From assembly GCF_023101165.1 (NCBI RefSeq), contig NZ_CP078076.1, forward strand, positions 2,542,001 through 2,606,000: 64,000 nt of DNA, in the 5' to 3' direction. The notes beneath the pieces are model-generated. The model was not told the origin of the DNA. It did not search any database and worked only from the letters and a program-made list of their open reading frames with translations. Made by a program: the position numbers and the translations under genes. Positions 25,005-33,675 of this stretch are shown here, one piece after another (positions within the stretch are counted from its first letter, which is position 1; each line of letters starts with the position of its first letter). The DNA is from Microbacterium sufflavum. Its GTDB lineage: Bacteria; Actinomycetota; Actinomycetes; Actinomycetales; Microbacteriaceae.

Positions 25005-26290
25005 TCTGCGTCATAGGAGCGGAAGCGGCGGTTGCGCCCGGCGATCAGCGCGACCAGCGCGATCACCAGGATCCCGCCGAGCAGGGGAGGGAACCACAGC
25101 GTCGTGAGCGTGGCGAGCGTGCCGGCGTAGAGGGCGCCGATGCGCGGGCCGCCGGCGACCACCACGATGAACAGCCCCTGCAGGCGTCCGCGCATGGTGT
25201 CGGGCACGGCCGCCTGCATCATCGTGTTGCGGTATATCGAGCTGACGTTGTCGGAGGCGCCGGACAGCGCGAGGGCCACGCAGGCGGCGATGATCAGTCC
25301 GACGTGGGGTGTGTCCTCGTCGGCGGGGGAGGAGAAGGCGCCCACGAGCAGCACCACACCGAACAGCAGGATCGATGCGCCATAGGCTTCGACCGCGCGT
25401 TCGATCCCGCGACCGTGCCAGCGGTACTGCACGACCCGGCCCGAGAACAGGCTCGAGGCGAAGGTGCCCACCGCCACGGCTGCGGTGAGGATGCCGGTGG
25501 TGACCGCGCCCCCGCCCAGCAGCAGCGTGCCCAGCGCGGGGAAGAGGACGAGGGGCTGGCCGAACGTCATCGCGATGATGTCGACGACGTACTGCATCCG
25601 GATGTTGCTCGCGCGGCGGAGGAAGCGCCAGCCGTCGACGAGCGAGGCGAGACCGGGGCGGACGATCTCGCCTTCCGGACGCACCGAGGGCAGCGCCCAC
25701 AGGCCGAGGAACATCGACAGCATCAGCACGACGTCGATCGAGTACGTCCAGCCGTAGCCCGTGAGGGCGACCAGCAGGCCGGCCAGGGCCGGACCGGCCA
25801 TGACCGTCAGCCCGAAGGCGACACCGTTGAGCGCGGACGCCGCGGCGAGCTGTTCGCGGGGGATGAGGCGGGGGACGATCGCCGTGCGCGTGGCCATGCC
25901 CACCGAGTTGGCGGCCGAGTTGATCATGCTCAGCGCGTACAGCCACCAGATCGTCTCGGCACCGGTCCACGTGAGCGCCGCGAGGAGAGCGGTGGAGGCG
26001 AAGGTCACGGTGGCGGCGATGAGGGCGACGCGACGGCGATCGAAGGCGTCGGCGAGCATGCCGCCGTACAGGCCGGCCAGGACCATCGGCAGGAGCCCGG
26101 CCACCGCGATCATCGACACTGCGAACGTGCTCGCGGTGAGGGCGAACACGTGCAGCATCACCGTGACGATCGTGAGCTGGCCGCCGATGCCCGCGAGCGT
26201 CGAGCCGATCCACATGCGTGCGAAAGCGGGGCTGATCCGCAGCGGCGTCAGGTCGATCAGATGTCCTCGTCCCGCGTTCACGCCACGCAC
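24989..26290 (-). CDS. Major facilitator superfamily transporter, probable drug exporter
   Basis: The 433-residue protein has about twelve hydrophobic helices in two halves. [15 protein letters not shown] after helix 2 is the MFS loop 2-3 motif, and [20 protein letters not shown] has the loop 8-9 counterpart. It is close to the MFS_3/enterobactin-exporter-like group, so it probably exports small molecules. The start is ambiguous: GTG at 26290 or GTG at 26281, which is better spaced from GGGAG. TACGCT at 26316-26311 on the minus strand is a likely -10. No regulator adjoins it. Confidence 0.85.
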   Translation of the reverse strand: MRGVNAGRGHLIDLTPLRISPAFARMWIGSTLAGIGGQLTIVTVMLHVFALTASTFAVSMIAVAGLLPMVLAGLYGGMLADAFDRRRVALIAATVTFASTALLAALTWTGAETIWWLYALSMINSAANSVGMATRTAIVPRLIPREQLAAASALNGVAFGLTVMAGPALAGLLVALTGYGWTYSIDVVLMLSMFLGLWALPSVRPEGEIVRPGLASLVDGWRFLRRASNIRMQYVVDIIAMTFGQPLVLFPALGTLLLGGGAVTTGILTAAVAVGTFASSLFSGRVVQYRWHGRGIERAVEAYGASILLFGVVLLVGAFSSPADEDTPHVGLIIAACVALALSGASDNVSSIYRNTMMQAAVPDTMRGRLQGLFIVVVAGGPRIGALYAGTLATLTTLWFPPLLGGILVIALVALIAGRNRRFRSYDAENPEP

Positions 26291-26369
26291 CTCTCCCGCA
26301 CTCCTCGAGCGTAGTGGAGTGCGCGGGAGCGCTGGTCGGCCGTGTCGCTCAGGGCTCGCCCGGGCTGGT

Positions 26370-26465
26370 AGACTCGTCAGGTTGCCGTTCGATCGGCCGC
26401 GGATAAAGAGAGCTCACGCATCAGGCGTCGGGCGCCGCGCAACAAGCAGAGAGGGGATCGAATCT
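26370..26465 (+). promoter_or_regulatory. rpsO promoter and leader
   Basis: TAGACT starts at 26370 (-10), with a leader of about 85 bases containing GC-rich self-complementary segments ahead of AGAGAGGGG. S15 binds and represses its own leader in several bacteria; a similar function here is inference. Confidence 0.45.
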
Positions 26466-26735
26466 ATGGCACTGGAAGCAGACGTCAAGAAGGCGATCAT
26501 CGAAGAGTACGCGACGCACCCCGGTGACACCGGATCCCCCGAGGTGCAGGTCGCAATGCTGACGCAGCGCATCAAGGACCTCACCGAGCACCTCAAGGAG
26601 CACAAGCACGACCACCACTCGCGTCGTGGTCTGTTCCTGCTCGTGGGTCAGCGCCGTCGTCTGCTCGGCTACCTCCAGGACATCGACATCGAGCGTTACC
26701 GTTCGCTGATCGAGCGTCTCGGACTCCGCCGATAA
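26466..26735 (+). CDS. rpsO: 30S ribosomal protein S15
   Basis: The 89-residue protein is full length and carries the signatures [34 protein letters not shown] and [11 protein letters not shown], which bind the 16S rRNA central domain. AGAGAGGGG precedes the ATG. rpsO is normally followed directly by pnp; here a strong terminator follows and pnp lies about 18 kb downstream. Confidence 0.98.
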   Translation: MALEADVKKAIIEEYATHPGDTGSPEVQVAMLTQRIKDLTEHLKEHKHDHHSRRGLFLLVGQRRRLLGYLQDIDIERYRSLIERLGLRR

Positions 26736-26777
26736 GGCAGAGCGAACCCAGCGTTCAATCGCGCAGAACATTCTTGA

Positions 26778-26808
26778 GAAGGCCGCCCCACGGTGTGGGG
26801 CGGCCTTC
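26778..26808 (+). terminator. rpsO terminator
   Basis: A perfect 14-bp stem (26778-26791 with 26795-26808) with a 3-base loop follows the rpsO stop by 42 bases. Confidence 0.88.
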
Positions 26809-26851
26809 GTCATGTGCAGAGGTGTTGTAGCTCTGGTTGCCACCCGTGCAA

Positions 26852-26891
26852 CTTTCCGATAGGAAAGTCCTGGAGCTTTCCAAGTGGAAAG
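26852..26891 (+). promoter_or_regulatory. Tandem CTTTCC-N4-GGAAAG operators
   Basis: Two perfect 16-base palindromes, 26852-26867 (spacer GATA) and 26876-26891 (spacer AAGT), are centred 24 bases apart. The second ends 13 bases before the ATG at 26905. They lie between the rpsO terminator and a membrane-protein/winged-helix gene pair, so the small regulator at 27767-28096 is the obvious candidate to bind them. Confidence 0.7.
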
Positions 26892-26904
26892 CGGGGAGGT
26901 CGCC

Positions 26905-27774
26905 ATGGAGCAGAAACCGATCGCAGGTCAGGACGCTCTGGTGCCCCCGGACTCGGAGACGGCCCGGCGGTACCTCGAGGCGGCGGAGGCGGTGGTGGAC
27001 CGCCGCGAACATGCAGTCGACCGACGTGCTCTCGCCCGGCTGCAGATCGGCAACGCCGTGGTCATGGCTGCGTATTTCGTCGCCTTCGCGCTTGTTCTCC
27101 GGCGAGACGACGTGCTGGCGTCGCAGATCGTGCTGTTCACCCTTCTGGTCTGGGGACAGCTGTCCACGGGGATGGCGCAGCGCACGGGCATGCAGTGGCG
27201 GATGACGCGTTCGCGGTGGCCGCTGCTGGTCGGCGGCGCAGCGATCATCATCGGTGCGCTCGTGGTGTTCGGCTTCGCTGCTCTCGATACGCGACTTCCT
27301 GTCGGGGTGGTGCTCATCCCGGCAGTCACGGTGCTCGTCGGAGTCGGAGGGCATGGCGTCGCGCGGCTCATACGGGCTGCGGGCGACCTGGGTCGTCCCC
27401 GTCCGGCTCCCCGTTCGTTGCCGCACCGGCTTCGATGGGGCACCGTCCTCATAGGCGTCGCGTTCGCCGTGCTGACGATGCTCGCAGGATCGCCGGACGA
27501 CGTGCTGAGGAGCATCATCACCCTGCTCGTGATGCTGTGCCTCGTGGGGTGGATCGCCGCCTCCGCCTCAGACTTCGGTCTACCCGCAGTCGGCGCGTCC
27601 TGGCGCTGGCCGCACATCGCTGTCTTCTTCATCGCCGCCTGCATGCCCGTCGGCATCGTCCTGGGATCCGGATCGCTCGGCAACGCAGGACTCGTCGGCG
27701 TGTGCGCGGGCGCCGGCGTGCTCGCGTCCTTCGTGGCGGTCTCCTTCGTCGCGGGGCACGGCGAACGTGCGTGA
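26905..27774 (+). CDS. Polytopic membrane protein of unknown function, paired with a winged-helix regulator
   Basis: The 289-residue product has an acidic cytoplasmic N-terminus of about 50 residues and then about eight hydrophobic segments arranged as pairs. I recognise no transport motif. The ATG at 26905 is preceded by GGGGAGG; an upstream GTG at 26884 lies inside the operator and is less likely. It overlaps the following regulator gene by eight bases and is preceded by two tandem palindromes, the arrangement of an autoregulated sensor or exporter unit. Function unknown. Confidence 0.8.
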   Translation: MEQKPIAGQDALVPPDSETARRYLEAAEAVVDRREHAVDRRALARLQIGNAVVMAAYFVAFALVLRRDDVLASQIVLFTLLVWGQLSTGMAQRTGMQWRMTRSRWPLLVGGAAIIIGALVVFGFAALDTRLPVGVVLIPAVTVLVGVGGHGVARLIRAAGDLGRPRPAPRSLPHRLRWGTVLIGVAFAVLTMLAGSPDDVLRSIITLLVMLCLVGWIAASASDFGLPAVGASWRWPHIAVFFIAACMPVGIVLGSGSLGNAGLVGVCAGAGVLASFVAVSFVAGHGERA

Positions 27775-28096
27775 GCCCGCGTCTGTCCCACACCCACGCA
27801 CGCGGCTGGACGACAACTTTGCCTCGCCAATCCGGTTCTCCCTCATGGCCGGACTGGGCGACGGGATGGAACTCGACTTCGCGGCCCTGCGGGAGATGCT
27901 GCAGTGCGGCGACTCGCCCCTGAGCAAGGCGATCGCGCACCTGCAGGCCGCCGGGTACGTGGTCGCGCGCAAGGGCGCGGTCGGGGGGCGCTTGCGCACC
28001 TGGGTGCGTTCGACGAAGGCAGGGCGCGATGCCTTCGCCGCGCACCTTCAGGCACTGCGTGAGATCGTGGCCCTCGGTGCCGGGCAGGAACTGTGA
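27767..28096 (+). CDS. Small winged-helix transcriptional regulator (MarR/PadR-like, HTH_34 type)
   Basis: The 109-residue protein is one winged-helix domain. SPIRFSLMAGLGDGMELDFAALREML is the first part, SPLSKAIAHLQAAGYVVARKG the recognition helix region, and RLRTWVRSTKAGRDAFAAHLQAL the wing and dimer helix. The layout matches the one-domain family often paired with a membrane protein gene. The GTG at 27767 overlaps the upstream stop region, so translation is coupled. It probably binds the CTTTCC-N4-GGAAAG pair and represses its own operon; that is inference from context. Confidence 0.82.
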   Translation: MREPASVPHPRTRLDDNFASPIRFSLMAGLGDGMELDFAALREMLQCGDSPLSKAIAHLQAAGYVVARKGAVGGRLRTWVRSTKAGRDAFAAHLQALREIVALGAGQEL

Positions 28097-28102
28097 CGCC
28101 CG

Positions 28103-29101
28103 TCAGACGGTCACGAGGTCGGGGTGATGGATCGCCGCGACATCGGGGTGCGCACGAAGCCGGGACTTAAGCGCGTTCTCGCCGTAGGTCGCGTGGATCG
28201 GATTTCCCGGGTCATCGGTGACCCCGGTCGCCTGAGCGGCGAGGTCGGCGGGGAGCTCGAGCAGCGGGAGCTGCTGATCGAGTGCGGGGTTGAAGAAGAA
28301 CGGGATCGAGATGCGCTCCTCGGGTGCCCGCGGTGAGATCACGCGGTGGTTCGTTGCCTTGAGGTAGCCGCCGGTGGCATACTCCAGCAACTCTCCGATG
28401 TTGACGACGAATGCGCTGGACACCGGGGGAGCCGAGACCCACTCGCCGTCACGCTCGACCTGGAGGCCCCCCTTTCCGGGCTCGACCCACAACAGCGTCA
28501 GCACACCGGAGTCCTTGTGCGCTCCGACGCCCTGCTGTGGTTCCGGCTCGTCCGTGCCCGGGTATCGCACGATCTTGATCAGGGTCGACGGATCGCGGAA
28601 CGTCTCGTCGAAGTAGGTCTCGTCCGCGCCGAGAGTGACAGCCCAGGCGCGCAGGAGTTTGCGTGCGATCTCTGTCAGGGAGTCGTGCCACTCCGCGACC
28701 ACGGCCTGGAGCTCGGGCTGGGCCGCTGGCCACAGGTTCGGGCCGATCAGGCGGTTGAAGGCGGGGCCGTCGCTCACAGGCTCGCGCTCCGGGCCGATGT
28801 CGATCTGCTCGCGCCAGTCGACCTTGCCCTGGGTCCGCTCGCCGCCGACCCGGGTGTAGCCGCGGAAGTGGGGGCTGTTGACGTTCTCGATCGCGAGCTT
28901 GTCCTCTTCGGGGAGGGCGAAGAAGTCGAGTGCGGCGCGGTGCAGGCGCGCCTCCAGCTCGGGAGAGACGCCGGTGCCGGTGAGGTAGAAGAAGCCGACG
29001 TCGTGGGTCGCGGCACGCAGCTCGTCGCGGAACCGCGCCGCGGCCTCGGGGCCCTGGTCGAGCTGGGAGAGGTCAAGGATCGGGAGCGAGAGTTCAGCCA
29101 T
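28103..29101 (-). CDS. 2-oxoglutarate/Fe(II)-dependent oxygenase, isopenicillin-N-synthase family
   Basis: The 332-residue protein has the DIOX_N region (LSLPILDLSQL, THDVGFFYLTGTG) and the jelly-roll core. The iron ligands HxD lie in GAHKDSGVLTLL near residue 215 and the distal His in ATNHRVISP near 272; RISIPFF supplies the RxS that binds the co-substrate. Such enzymes hydroxylate or cyclise small metabolites. No biosynthetic cluster surrounds it, so a stand-alone role in degradation or modification is likely. TACCCT lies six bases before the ATG at 29101. Confidence 0.88.
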   Translation of the reverse strand: MAELSLPILDLSQLDQGPEAAARFRDELRAATHDVGFFYLTGTGVSPELEARLHRAALDFFALPEEDKLAIENVNSPHFRGYTRVGGERTQGKVDWREQIDIGPEREPVSDGPAFNRLIGPNLWPAAQPELQAVVAEWHDSLTEIARKLLRAWAVTLGADETYFDETFRDPSTLIKIVRYPGTDEPEPQQGVGAHKDSGVLTLLWVEPGKGGLQVERDGEWVSAPPVSSAFVVNIGELLEYATGGYLKATNHRVISPRAPEERISIPFFFNPALDQQLPLLELPADLAAQATGVTDDPGNPIHATYGENALKSRLRAHPDVAAIHHPDLVTV

Positions 29102-29113
29102 GGACCGAGGGTA
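29102..29113 (-). promoter_or_regulatory. Oxygenase -10 element abutting the ATG start
   Basis: On the minus strand TACCCT (29113-29108), six bases, ATG at 29101. Confidence 0.55.
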
Positions 29114-29217
29114 TGTCGAGGTTCTCGGGCCGCGGGCGAGTGTTGCGTCGCGTTACTCGGGCGGGTGTCCCGGCACCGGCGGATGTCATCCGGTCGGGGG
29201 AACGGGTGTCGCGATGC

Positions 29218-29247
29218 TAGAGTCTCGTTGGTAAGGGATGCCTTACC
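29218..29247 (+). promoter_or_regulatory. efeUOB promoter with GGTAAGG-N4-CCTTACC operator
   Basis: TAGAGT (29218-29223) is the likely -10. A perfect 7-bp inverted repeat, GGTAAGG (29230-29236) and CCTTACC (29241-29247), covers the expected transcription start. Each arm matches half of the DtxR/IdeR iron box (TTAGGTAAGG-like), but the arms are about five bases further apart than in the consensus. Iron-dependent repression is likely by location; the exact regulator is uncertain. Confidence 0.6.
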
Positions 29248-29274
29248 TCAGTCGTCATCAGAGGGACACCGTCC

Positions 29275-30216
29275 GTGCTCGCCACCTTCCTCATCGGCCT
29301 CCGCGAGGGGCTCGAAGCCGCACTCGTCGTCGGCATCCTCGTCGCCTACCTGCGGCGTCTCGACCGGCGTGATGCGCTCCCGAAGCTCTGGGCGGGCGTC
29401 GGTCTCGCGGTCGGTCTCGCTCTGGCCATCGGCGCGGTCCTCACCTTCGGCGCGTACGAGCTCACGTTCACCGCCCAGGAGCTGATCGGCGGCGGGCTGT
29501 CCCTGCTCGCGGTCGCGATGGTCACCTGGATGATCTTCTGGATGCAGCGGGCCGGACGCACGATGAAGGCGACCCTCGAGGGCGGCGTCGACCGTGCGCT
29601 CACCGCGGGCGGACTCTGGGCGCTCGTCGCGATCGGCTTCGTCTCCGTCGCCAGGGAGGGTATCGAGACCACCCTGCTGCTGTGGTCGATGGTGCAGTCG
29701 TTCGGCGACGCGCCCTCCGCGCTGCTGGGTGCGCTGCTCGGTCTGCTCGCCGCGGTGGCCCTCGGCTGGCTGATCTCGCGGGGCGCGCTGCGCCTCGACC
29801 TGCGCCGGTTCTTCGCCTGGACCGGCGGGTTCCTCGTGATCGTCGCCGCCGGCGTGCTCGCGTACGCCGTCATGGATCTGCAGGAGGCGGGGGCGCTGCC
29901 CGGTCCGTTCACGGCCGCCGCGCCGATCGACGCGGCCACCGGCGCGGTCGCCGTGGGGGCGGCCGGCTTCCCGTTCGGCTGGGCCTTCGACGTGTCGTCG
30001 GCGATCGCCCCCGGCGGCCCTCTCGCCGCCGTGCTGCAGGCCACCATCGGCTTCATGCCGGCCATGACCTGGCTCCAGGTGACCGCCTGGGTCCTCTACC
30101 TCGCCATCGTCGGCACGTTCTACGTGCGTGGCCTCCGCCCGCGGCGTCGCTCCGCGGCACCGACGCCGCGCCCTCGCACCGAGGCGACCCCTCTCTCACA
30201 GCAAGGAGCAGCATGA
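29275..30216 (+). CDS. efeU: Iron permease EfeU (FTR1 family)
   Basis: EfeU moves iron across the membrane. The 313-residue protein has seven hydrophobic helices and both REGxE iron-passage motifs: LREGLEAAL at residues 9-17 and AREGIETTLLLW near 137. The GTG at 29275 places the first motif immediately after the start as in homologues, with AGAGGGA upstream. It overlaps efeO by ATGA, and efeO and efeB follow on the same strand. Confidence 0.95.
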   Translation: MLATFLIGLREGLEAALVVGILVAYLRRLDRRDALPKLWAGVGLAVGLALAIGAVLTFGAYELTFTAQELIGGGLSLLAVAMVTWMIFWMQRAGRTMKATLEGGVDRALTAGGLWALVAIGFVSVAREGIETTLLLWSMVQSFGDAPSALLGALLGLLAAVALGWLISRGALRLDLRRFFAWTGGFLVIVAAGVLAYAVMDLQEAGALPGPFTAAAPIDAATGAVAVGAAGFPFGWAFDVSSAIAPGGPLAAVLQATIGFMPAMTWLQVTAWVLYLAIVGTFYVRGLRPRRRSAAPTPRPRTEATPLSQQGAA

Positions 30217-31445
30217 CCATCTCGTCCCGGTCCCTGGGGGTGCTGGCCGTGACCGGCGCAGCCGTCCTCGTCCTGAGCGGCTGCGTCGCGAAGGAGGACA
30301 CCGCGGCCACGGCCGCCTTCGACGTGTCGTCCACCGACTCCGACTGCGCGGTCTCGGCCGCCACCGCGGAGAGCGGCACCCTCACGTTCGACGTCTCGAA
30401 CGACACCGACCAGGTGTCGGAGTTCTACCTGCTCGCGGACGACGGCCTGCGCATCGTCGGCGAGGTCGAGAACATCGCGCCGGCGGCGTCGCGTACGCTC
30501 ACGGTCGTGGTGCAGCCCGGTGACTACTTCACGCTGTGCAAGCCGGGCATGGTGGGCGACGGCGTGGGCAAGGCCGCCTTCACCGTCACGGGCGACCCGG
30601 TGGCCGTCGACGGGCCGGACGCCGAGCAGAAGACGAAGGCGGTCGACCTGTACGCGGCGTTCGTGAAGGATCAGGTCGGTCAGCTCGTGCCGGCGGTGGA
30701 AGAGCTCGTGGCCGCCTACCAGTCCGGCGACGACGCGACCGCCCGCACGCTGTTCCCGCAGACCCGCGCCTTCTACGAGCGCATCGAGCCCGTGGCCGAG
30801 GCGCTGGGCGACCTCGATCCGCGCATCGACTTCCGCGAGGTCGACGCCGTGGCCGACGGGCTCGACTGGACCGGCTTCCACCGCATCGAGAAGGACCTGT
30901 GGGTGCCGGCGCAGGACGCCCTCAACGCCGACGGGGAGACGCCCGCGTGGCAGGGCTGGGCCCCGTCCACGCCCGAGGAACGCGCCGACTACGGCGACCT
31001 GCTGCTCGCCGACGTGCAGGAGCTGTACGACTACGTGCACTCCGACGACTTCACCACGACCCTGGAAGACCAGGGCATCGCCGGTGTCTCCAATGGGGCG
31101 ATCGCGCTGCTCGACGAGGTCGCGACCGGCAAGATCTCCGGCGAGGAGGACTGGTGGTCCGGCACCGACCTGTTCGACTTCGCGGCGAACGTCGAAGGGT
31201 CCAAGATGGCGTTCTCCCTGGTGCAGGACTTCGCCACGGCGCAGGGCGACGACGGCGCCGCGCTGGTCGACGAGATCGAGTCGGGGTACGCCGCGCTCGA
31301 GTCGTCGCTCGCCACGCACGGCTCCCTCGCGGACGGGTTCGTCGGGTACACCACCCTCACGGCGGACGACAAGCGCGAGCTCACCGACCTGATCAACGCC
31401 CTGGCCGAGCCGCTGTCGCAGCTGACCGCGACGGTGCTCGACTGA
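30213..31445 (+). CDS. efeO: Iron uptake lipoprotein EfeO
   Basis: EfeO captures iron outside the membrane and passes it to EfeU. The 410-residue protein has a lipoprotein signal with the lipobox VLSGC (Cys at 24), a cupredoxin-like domain (about 30-130) with a Cys-containing site, and a C-terminal M75/imelysin-like domain. That domain holds the HxxE metal motif in WTGFHRIEKDLW. The two-domain form is the EfeO type rather than EfeM. Translation is coupled to efeU through ATGA; efeB begins 22 bases after the stop. Confidence 0.95.
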   Translation: MTISSRSLGVLAVTGAAVLVLSGCVAKEDTAATAAFDVSSTDSDCAVSAATAESGTLTFDVSNDTDQVSEFYLLADDGLRIVGEVENIAPAASRTLTVVVQPGDYFTLCKPGMVGDGVGKAAFTVTGDPVAVDGPDAEQKTKAVDLYAAFVKDQVGQLVPAVEELVAAYQSGDDATARTLFPQTRAFYERIEPVAEALGDLDPRIDFREVDAVADGLDWTGFHRIEKDLWVPAQDALNADGETPAWQGWAPSTPEERADYGDLLLADVQELYDYVHSDDFTTTLEDQGIAGVSNGAIALLDEVATGKISGEEDWWSGTDLFDFAANVEGSKMAFSLVQDFATAQGDDGAALVDEIESGYAALESSLATHGSLADGFVGYTTLTADDKRELTDLINALAEPLSQLTATVLD

Positions 31446-31467
31446 CGGGACCGCAGAGGCGCCGGAC

Positions 31468-32775
31468 ATGACCGAGAGCGAACCGATCCGCGAACCGGAG
31501 GACCGGGCGGAGGCCGCACGCGTCGACGCTCCCGCGGGGCTGAGCAGGCGCGGACTGCTCGGTCTCGCGGTCGGCGGCGGGGTCGCAGGTCTCGCGGTCG
31601 GCCTGGGGGCGGGACTGACCGGCGGCGTCGCGCTCGGACGCGCCCGCGCCGCCGAAGACGCGCAGAACAGCTACGACTTCTTCGGCGTGCACCAGGCCGG
31701 CATCACGACGCCCGTGCAGGACCACCTGCACTTCGCGAGCTTCGACATGATGCCGCGCACCGACCGCGACGACCTGATCTCGCTGCTCCAGGACTGGAGC
31801 TACGCGGCCTCGCGCCTCACGCAGGGACTCGAGGTCAGCGCGAGCGGTGCCGTCGGCGGCAGCCCGGAAGCCCCGCCCGACGACACGGGTGAAGCGCTCG
31901 GTCTGCCGTCCGCCGGGCTGACCATCACGATCGGGTTCGGTCCGAGCCTGTTCGAGAACGAAGACGGCGACCGCTACGGCATCGCGGCGCAGCGCCCCGC
32001 GGGGCTGGAGCGGCTGCCCGCCTTCCTCGGCGACGACCTCGACCCCGAGATGTCCCACGGCGACCTCTGTGTGCAGGCGTGCGCCGACGACCCGCAGGTG
32101 GCAGTGCATGCGATCAGGAACCTCAGCCGGATCGCGTTCGGGCGCGCGCGACTGCGGTGGTCGCAGCTCGGGTTCGGCAAGACGTCCCGCACCACGGCGG
32201 CGCAGGCCACGCCGCGCAACCTGTTCGGCTTCAAGGACGGGACCGCAAACATCCTCGCCGACGACACCGCCGCGCTCGACGAGCACGTGTGGGTCTCCGC
32301 CGCGGACGATCCGGGCTGGCTCGCGGGCGGCTCGTACCTGGTCGCCCGGCGCATCGCGATGCTGATCGAGACGTGGGACCGGGTGCGACTCTCGGAGCAG
32401 GCCACCATCATCGGCCGCGACAAGGGCGAGGGCGCTCCGCTCTCCGGCGGCGACGAGTTCACCGAGCCCGACTTCCACGGCGGCGCGATCGACGCCCACA
32501 GCCACGTGCGGCTCGCGCACCCGACGCAGAACGACGGCGTGCGCATCCTCCGCCGCGGCTACAACTACGTGGACGGCAACAACACGCTCGGACGGCTCGA
32601 CGCCGGGCTCTTCTTCCTGTCGTATCAGCGCGACCCCGCGCAGTTCATCACGCTGCAGCGCCGGCTGGCGACCGACCGCATGAACGAGTACATCCGCCAC
32701 GTCGGGTCGGGGATCTGGGCGGTGCCGGCCGGCGCGAAGCCCGGCTCCTACGTGGGCGCCGAGCTCTTCGCCTGA
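31468..32775 (+). CDS. efeB: Deferrochelatase/DyP-type peroxidase EfeB
   Basis: EfeB is a haem peroxidase exported folded by the Tat system, thought to oxidise ferrous iron or extract iron from haem. The 435-residue protein has a twin-arginine signal (SRRGLLGLAVGGGVAG near residue 26), the DyP motif NLFGFKDGTANIL with the distal Asp, and the proximal haem His region SHVRLAHP followed by RILRRGYNYVDG. It completes the efeUOB operon. The stop is six bases from the convergent serine hydrolase stop, with no room for a separate terminator. Confidence 0.95.
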   Translation: MTESEPIREPEDRAEAARVDAPAGLSRRGLLGLAVGGGVAGLAVGLGAGLTGGVALGRARAAEDAQNSYDFFGVHQAGITTPVQDHLHFASFDMMPRTDRDDLISLLQDWSYAASRLTQGLEVSASGAVGGSPEAPPDDTGEALGLPSAGLTITIGFGPSLFENEDGDRYGIAAQRPAGLERLPAFLGDDLDPEMSHGDLCVQACADDPQVAVHAIRNLSRIAFGRARLRWSQLGFGKTSRTTAAQATPRNLFGFKDGTANILADDTAALDEHVWVSAADDPGWLAGGSYLVARRIAMLIETWDRVRLSEQATIIGRDKGEGAPLSGGDEFTEPDFHGGAIDAHSHVRLAHPTQNDGVRILRRGYNYVDGNNTLGRLDAGLFFLSYQRDPAQFITLQRRLATDRMNEYIRHVGSGIWAVPAGAKPGSYVGAELFA

Positions 32776-32781
32776 CTGGCC

Positions 32782-33675
32782 CTAGGACCCGAGCCGCGCG
32801 GCCTCCAGCACCTCGACGACGGACGAGGCCAGCGCGTCGGCTCCCGCGTGGTCGTCGGCGCTGATCGTCACCACAGCGTCATCGAGGAAGATCATCAGCT
32901 GCCCGTAGGCGCCGTGCAGCCGCCAGGCCCGTCCCGGTCCGCCCCACCCGGCGAGGGCGTAGCGGTCGTAGCCCGGGTTCACGCCGGCGACGACGCCATC
33001 GCGGTGCATCGCATCGATGTGCTCCGGCGACACGAGCCGACGCCCCTCCCACGCGCCGCGGTCGCGGATCAGCCGCCCGATGCGCGCCATCTCCTCGGTG
33101 CGCAGCGCGAGACCGCCGCCCGCCTCGATGCGGCCGTGGGGGCAGCGGGTCCACCGCGCGCCGTGGATGCCGAGCGGCTCGAGCAGGCGGTCGTCGAGGT
33201 AGTCGCCCACGTCGCCGACGCGCGCGGCGAGGGCCGTCATGGCGGTGTAGGTGCTGGCATTGGAGTACTGGAAGACCCGCCCGCGGGAGGGTCGCCGCAG
33301 GAACTCCGCGGCGAGGTCGGGCCAGTCGGTCAGAAGCGTGGGCGACCAGGGCAGGTCGATCCCGCTCGACATCGACAGGAGTTGGCGCAGCGTCACCCGG
33401 TCGACGCCCGGCCCGAGCTCGTGATCGGGGAGGAGGTGCGCCACGGGCTCGTCGAGCGAGACCGCGCCGTCGTCGGCGGCGAGAGCCACGGCGAGCACGC
33501 ACACGCCCTTCGCGACCGACTGGATGTCCTCTCGCACGTCCGGCGTCCAGCGGTGCTCGGCGGTCCCGTCGCCCGCGCGCACGTGGAGGCCGTGTGCGCG
33601 GAAGCCGGTGTCCTCGATGATCGCGACCAGGCTGTCCTTCACGGAGAGGGCGTCAGCTCCGGGGGCCCCGCTCAT
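32782..33675 (-). CDS. Serine hydrolase, beta-lactamase/penicillin-binding-protein-like
   Basis: The 297-residue protein has the class C beta-lactamase/DD-peptidase fold. SVAK is the SxxK nucleophile motif (near residue 54), YSN the second block, and LHGAYGQ probably replaces the KTG block. No signal peptide or membrane anchor is present, so it is probably a cytoplasmic esterase- or amidase-like enzyme rather than a resistance lactamase. The ATG at 33675 overlaps the stop of the upstream acyltransferase by four bases, so they form an operon. Confidence 0.85.
   Translation of the reverse strand: MSGAPGADALSVKDSLVAIIEDTGFRAHGLHVRAGDGTAEHRWTPDVREDIQSVAKGVCVLAVALAADDGAVSLDEPVAHLLPDHELGPGVDRVTLRQLLSMSSGIDLPWSPTLLTDWPDLAAEFLRRPSRGRVFQYSNASTYTAMTALAARVGDVGDYLDDRLLEPLGIHGARWTRCPHGRIEAGGGLALRTEEMARIGRLIRDRGAWEGRRLVSPEHIDAMHRDGVVAGVNPGYDRYALAGWGGPGRAWRLHGAYGQLMIFLDDAVVTISADDHAGADALASSVVEVLEAARLGS

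Noticed and set aside
32782..33675. Beta-lactamase-fold protein as an antibiotic resistance gene
   Set aside because: It has no export signal and no clear KTG block, so a periplasmic resistance enzyme is unlikely.
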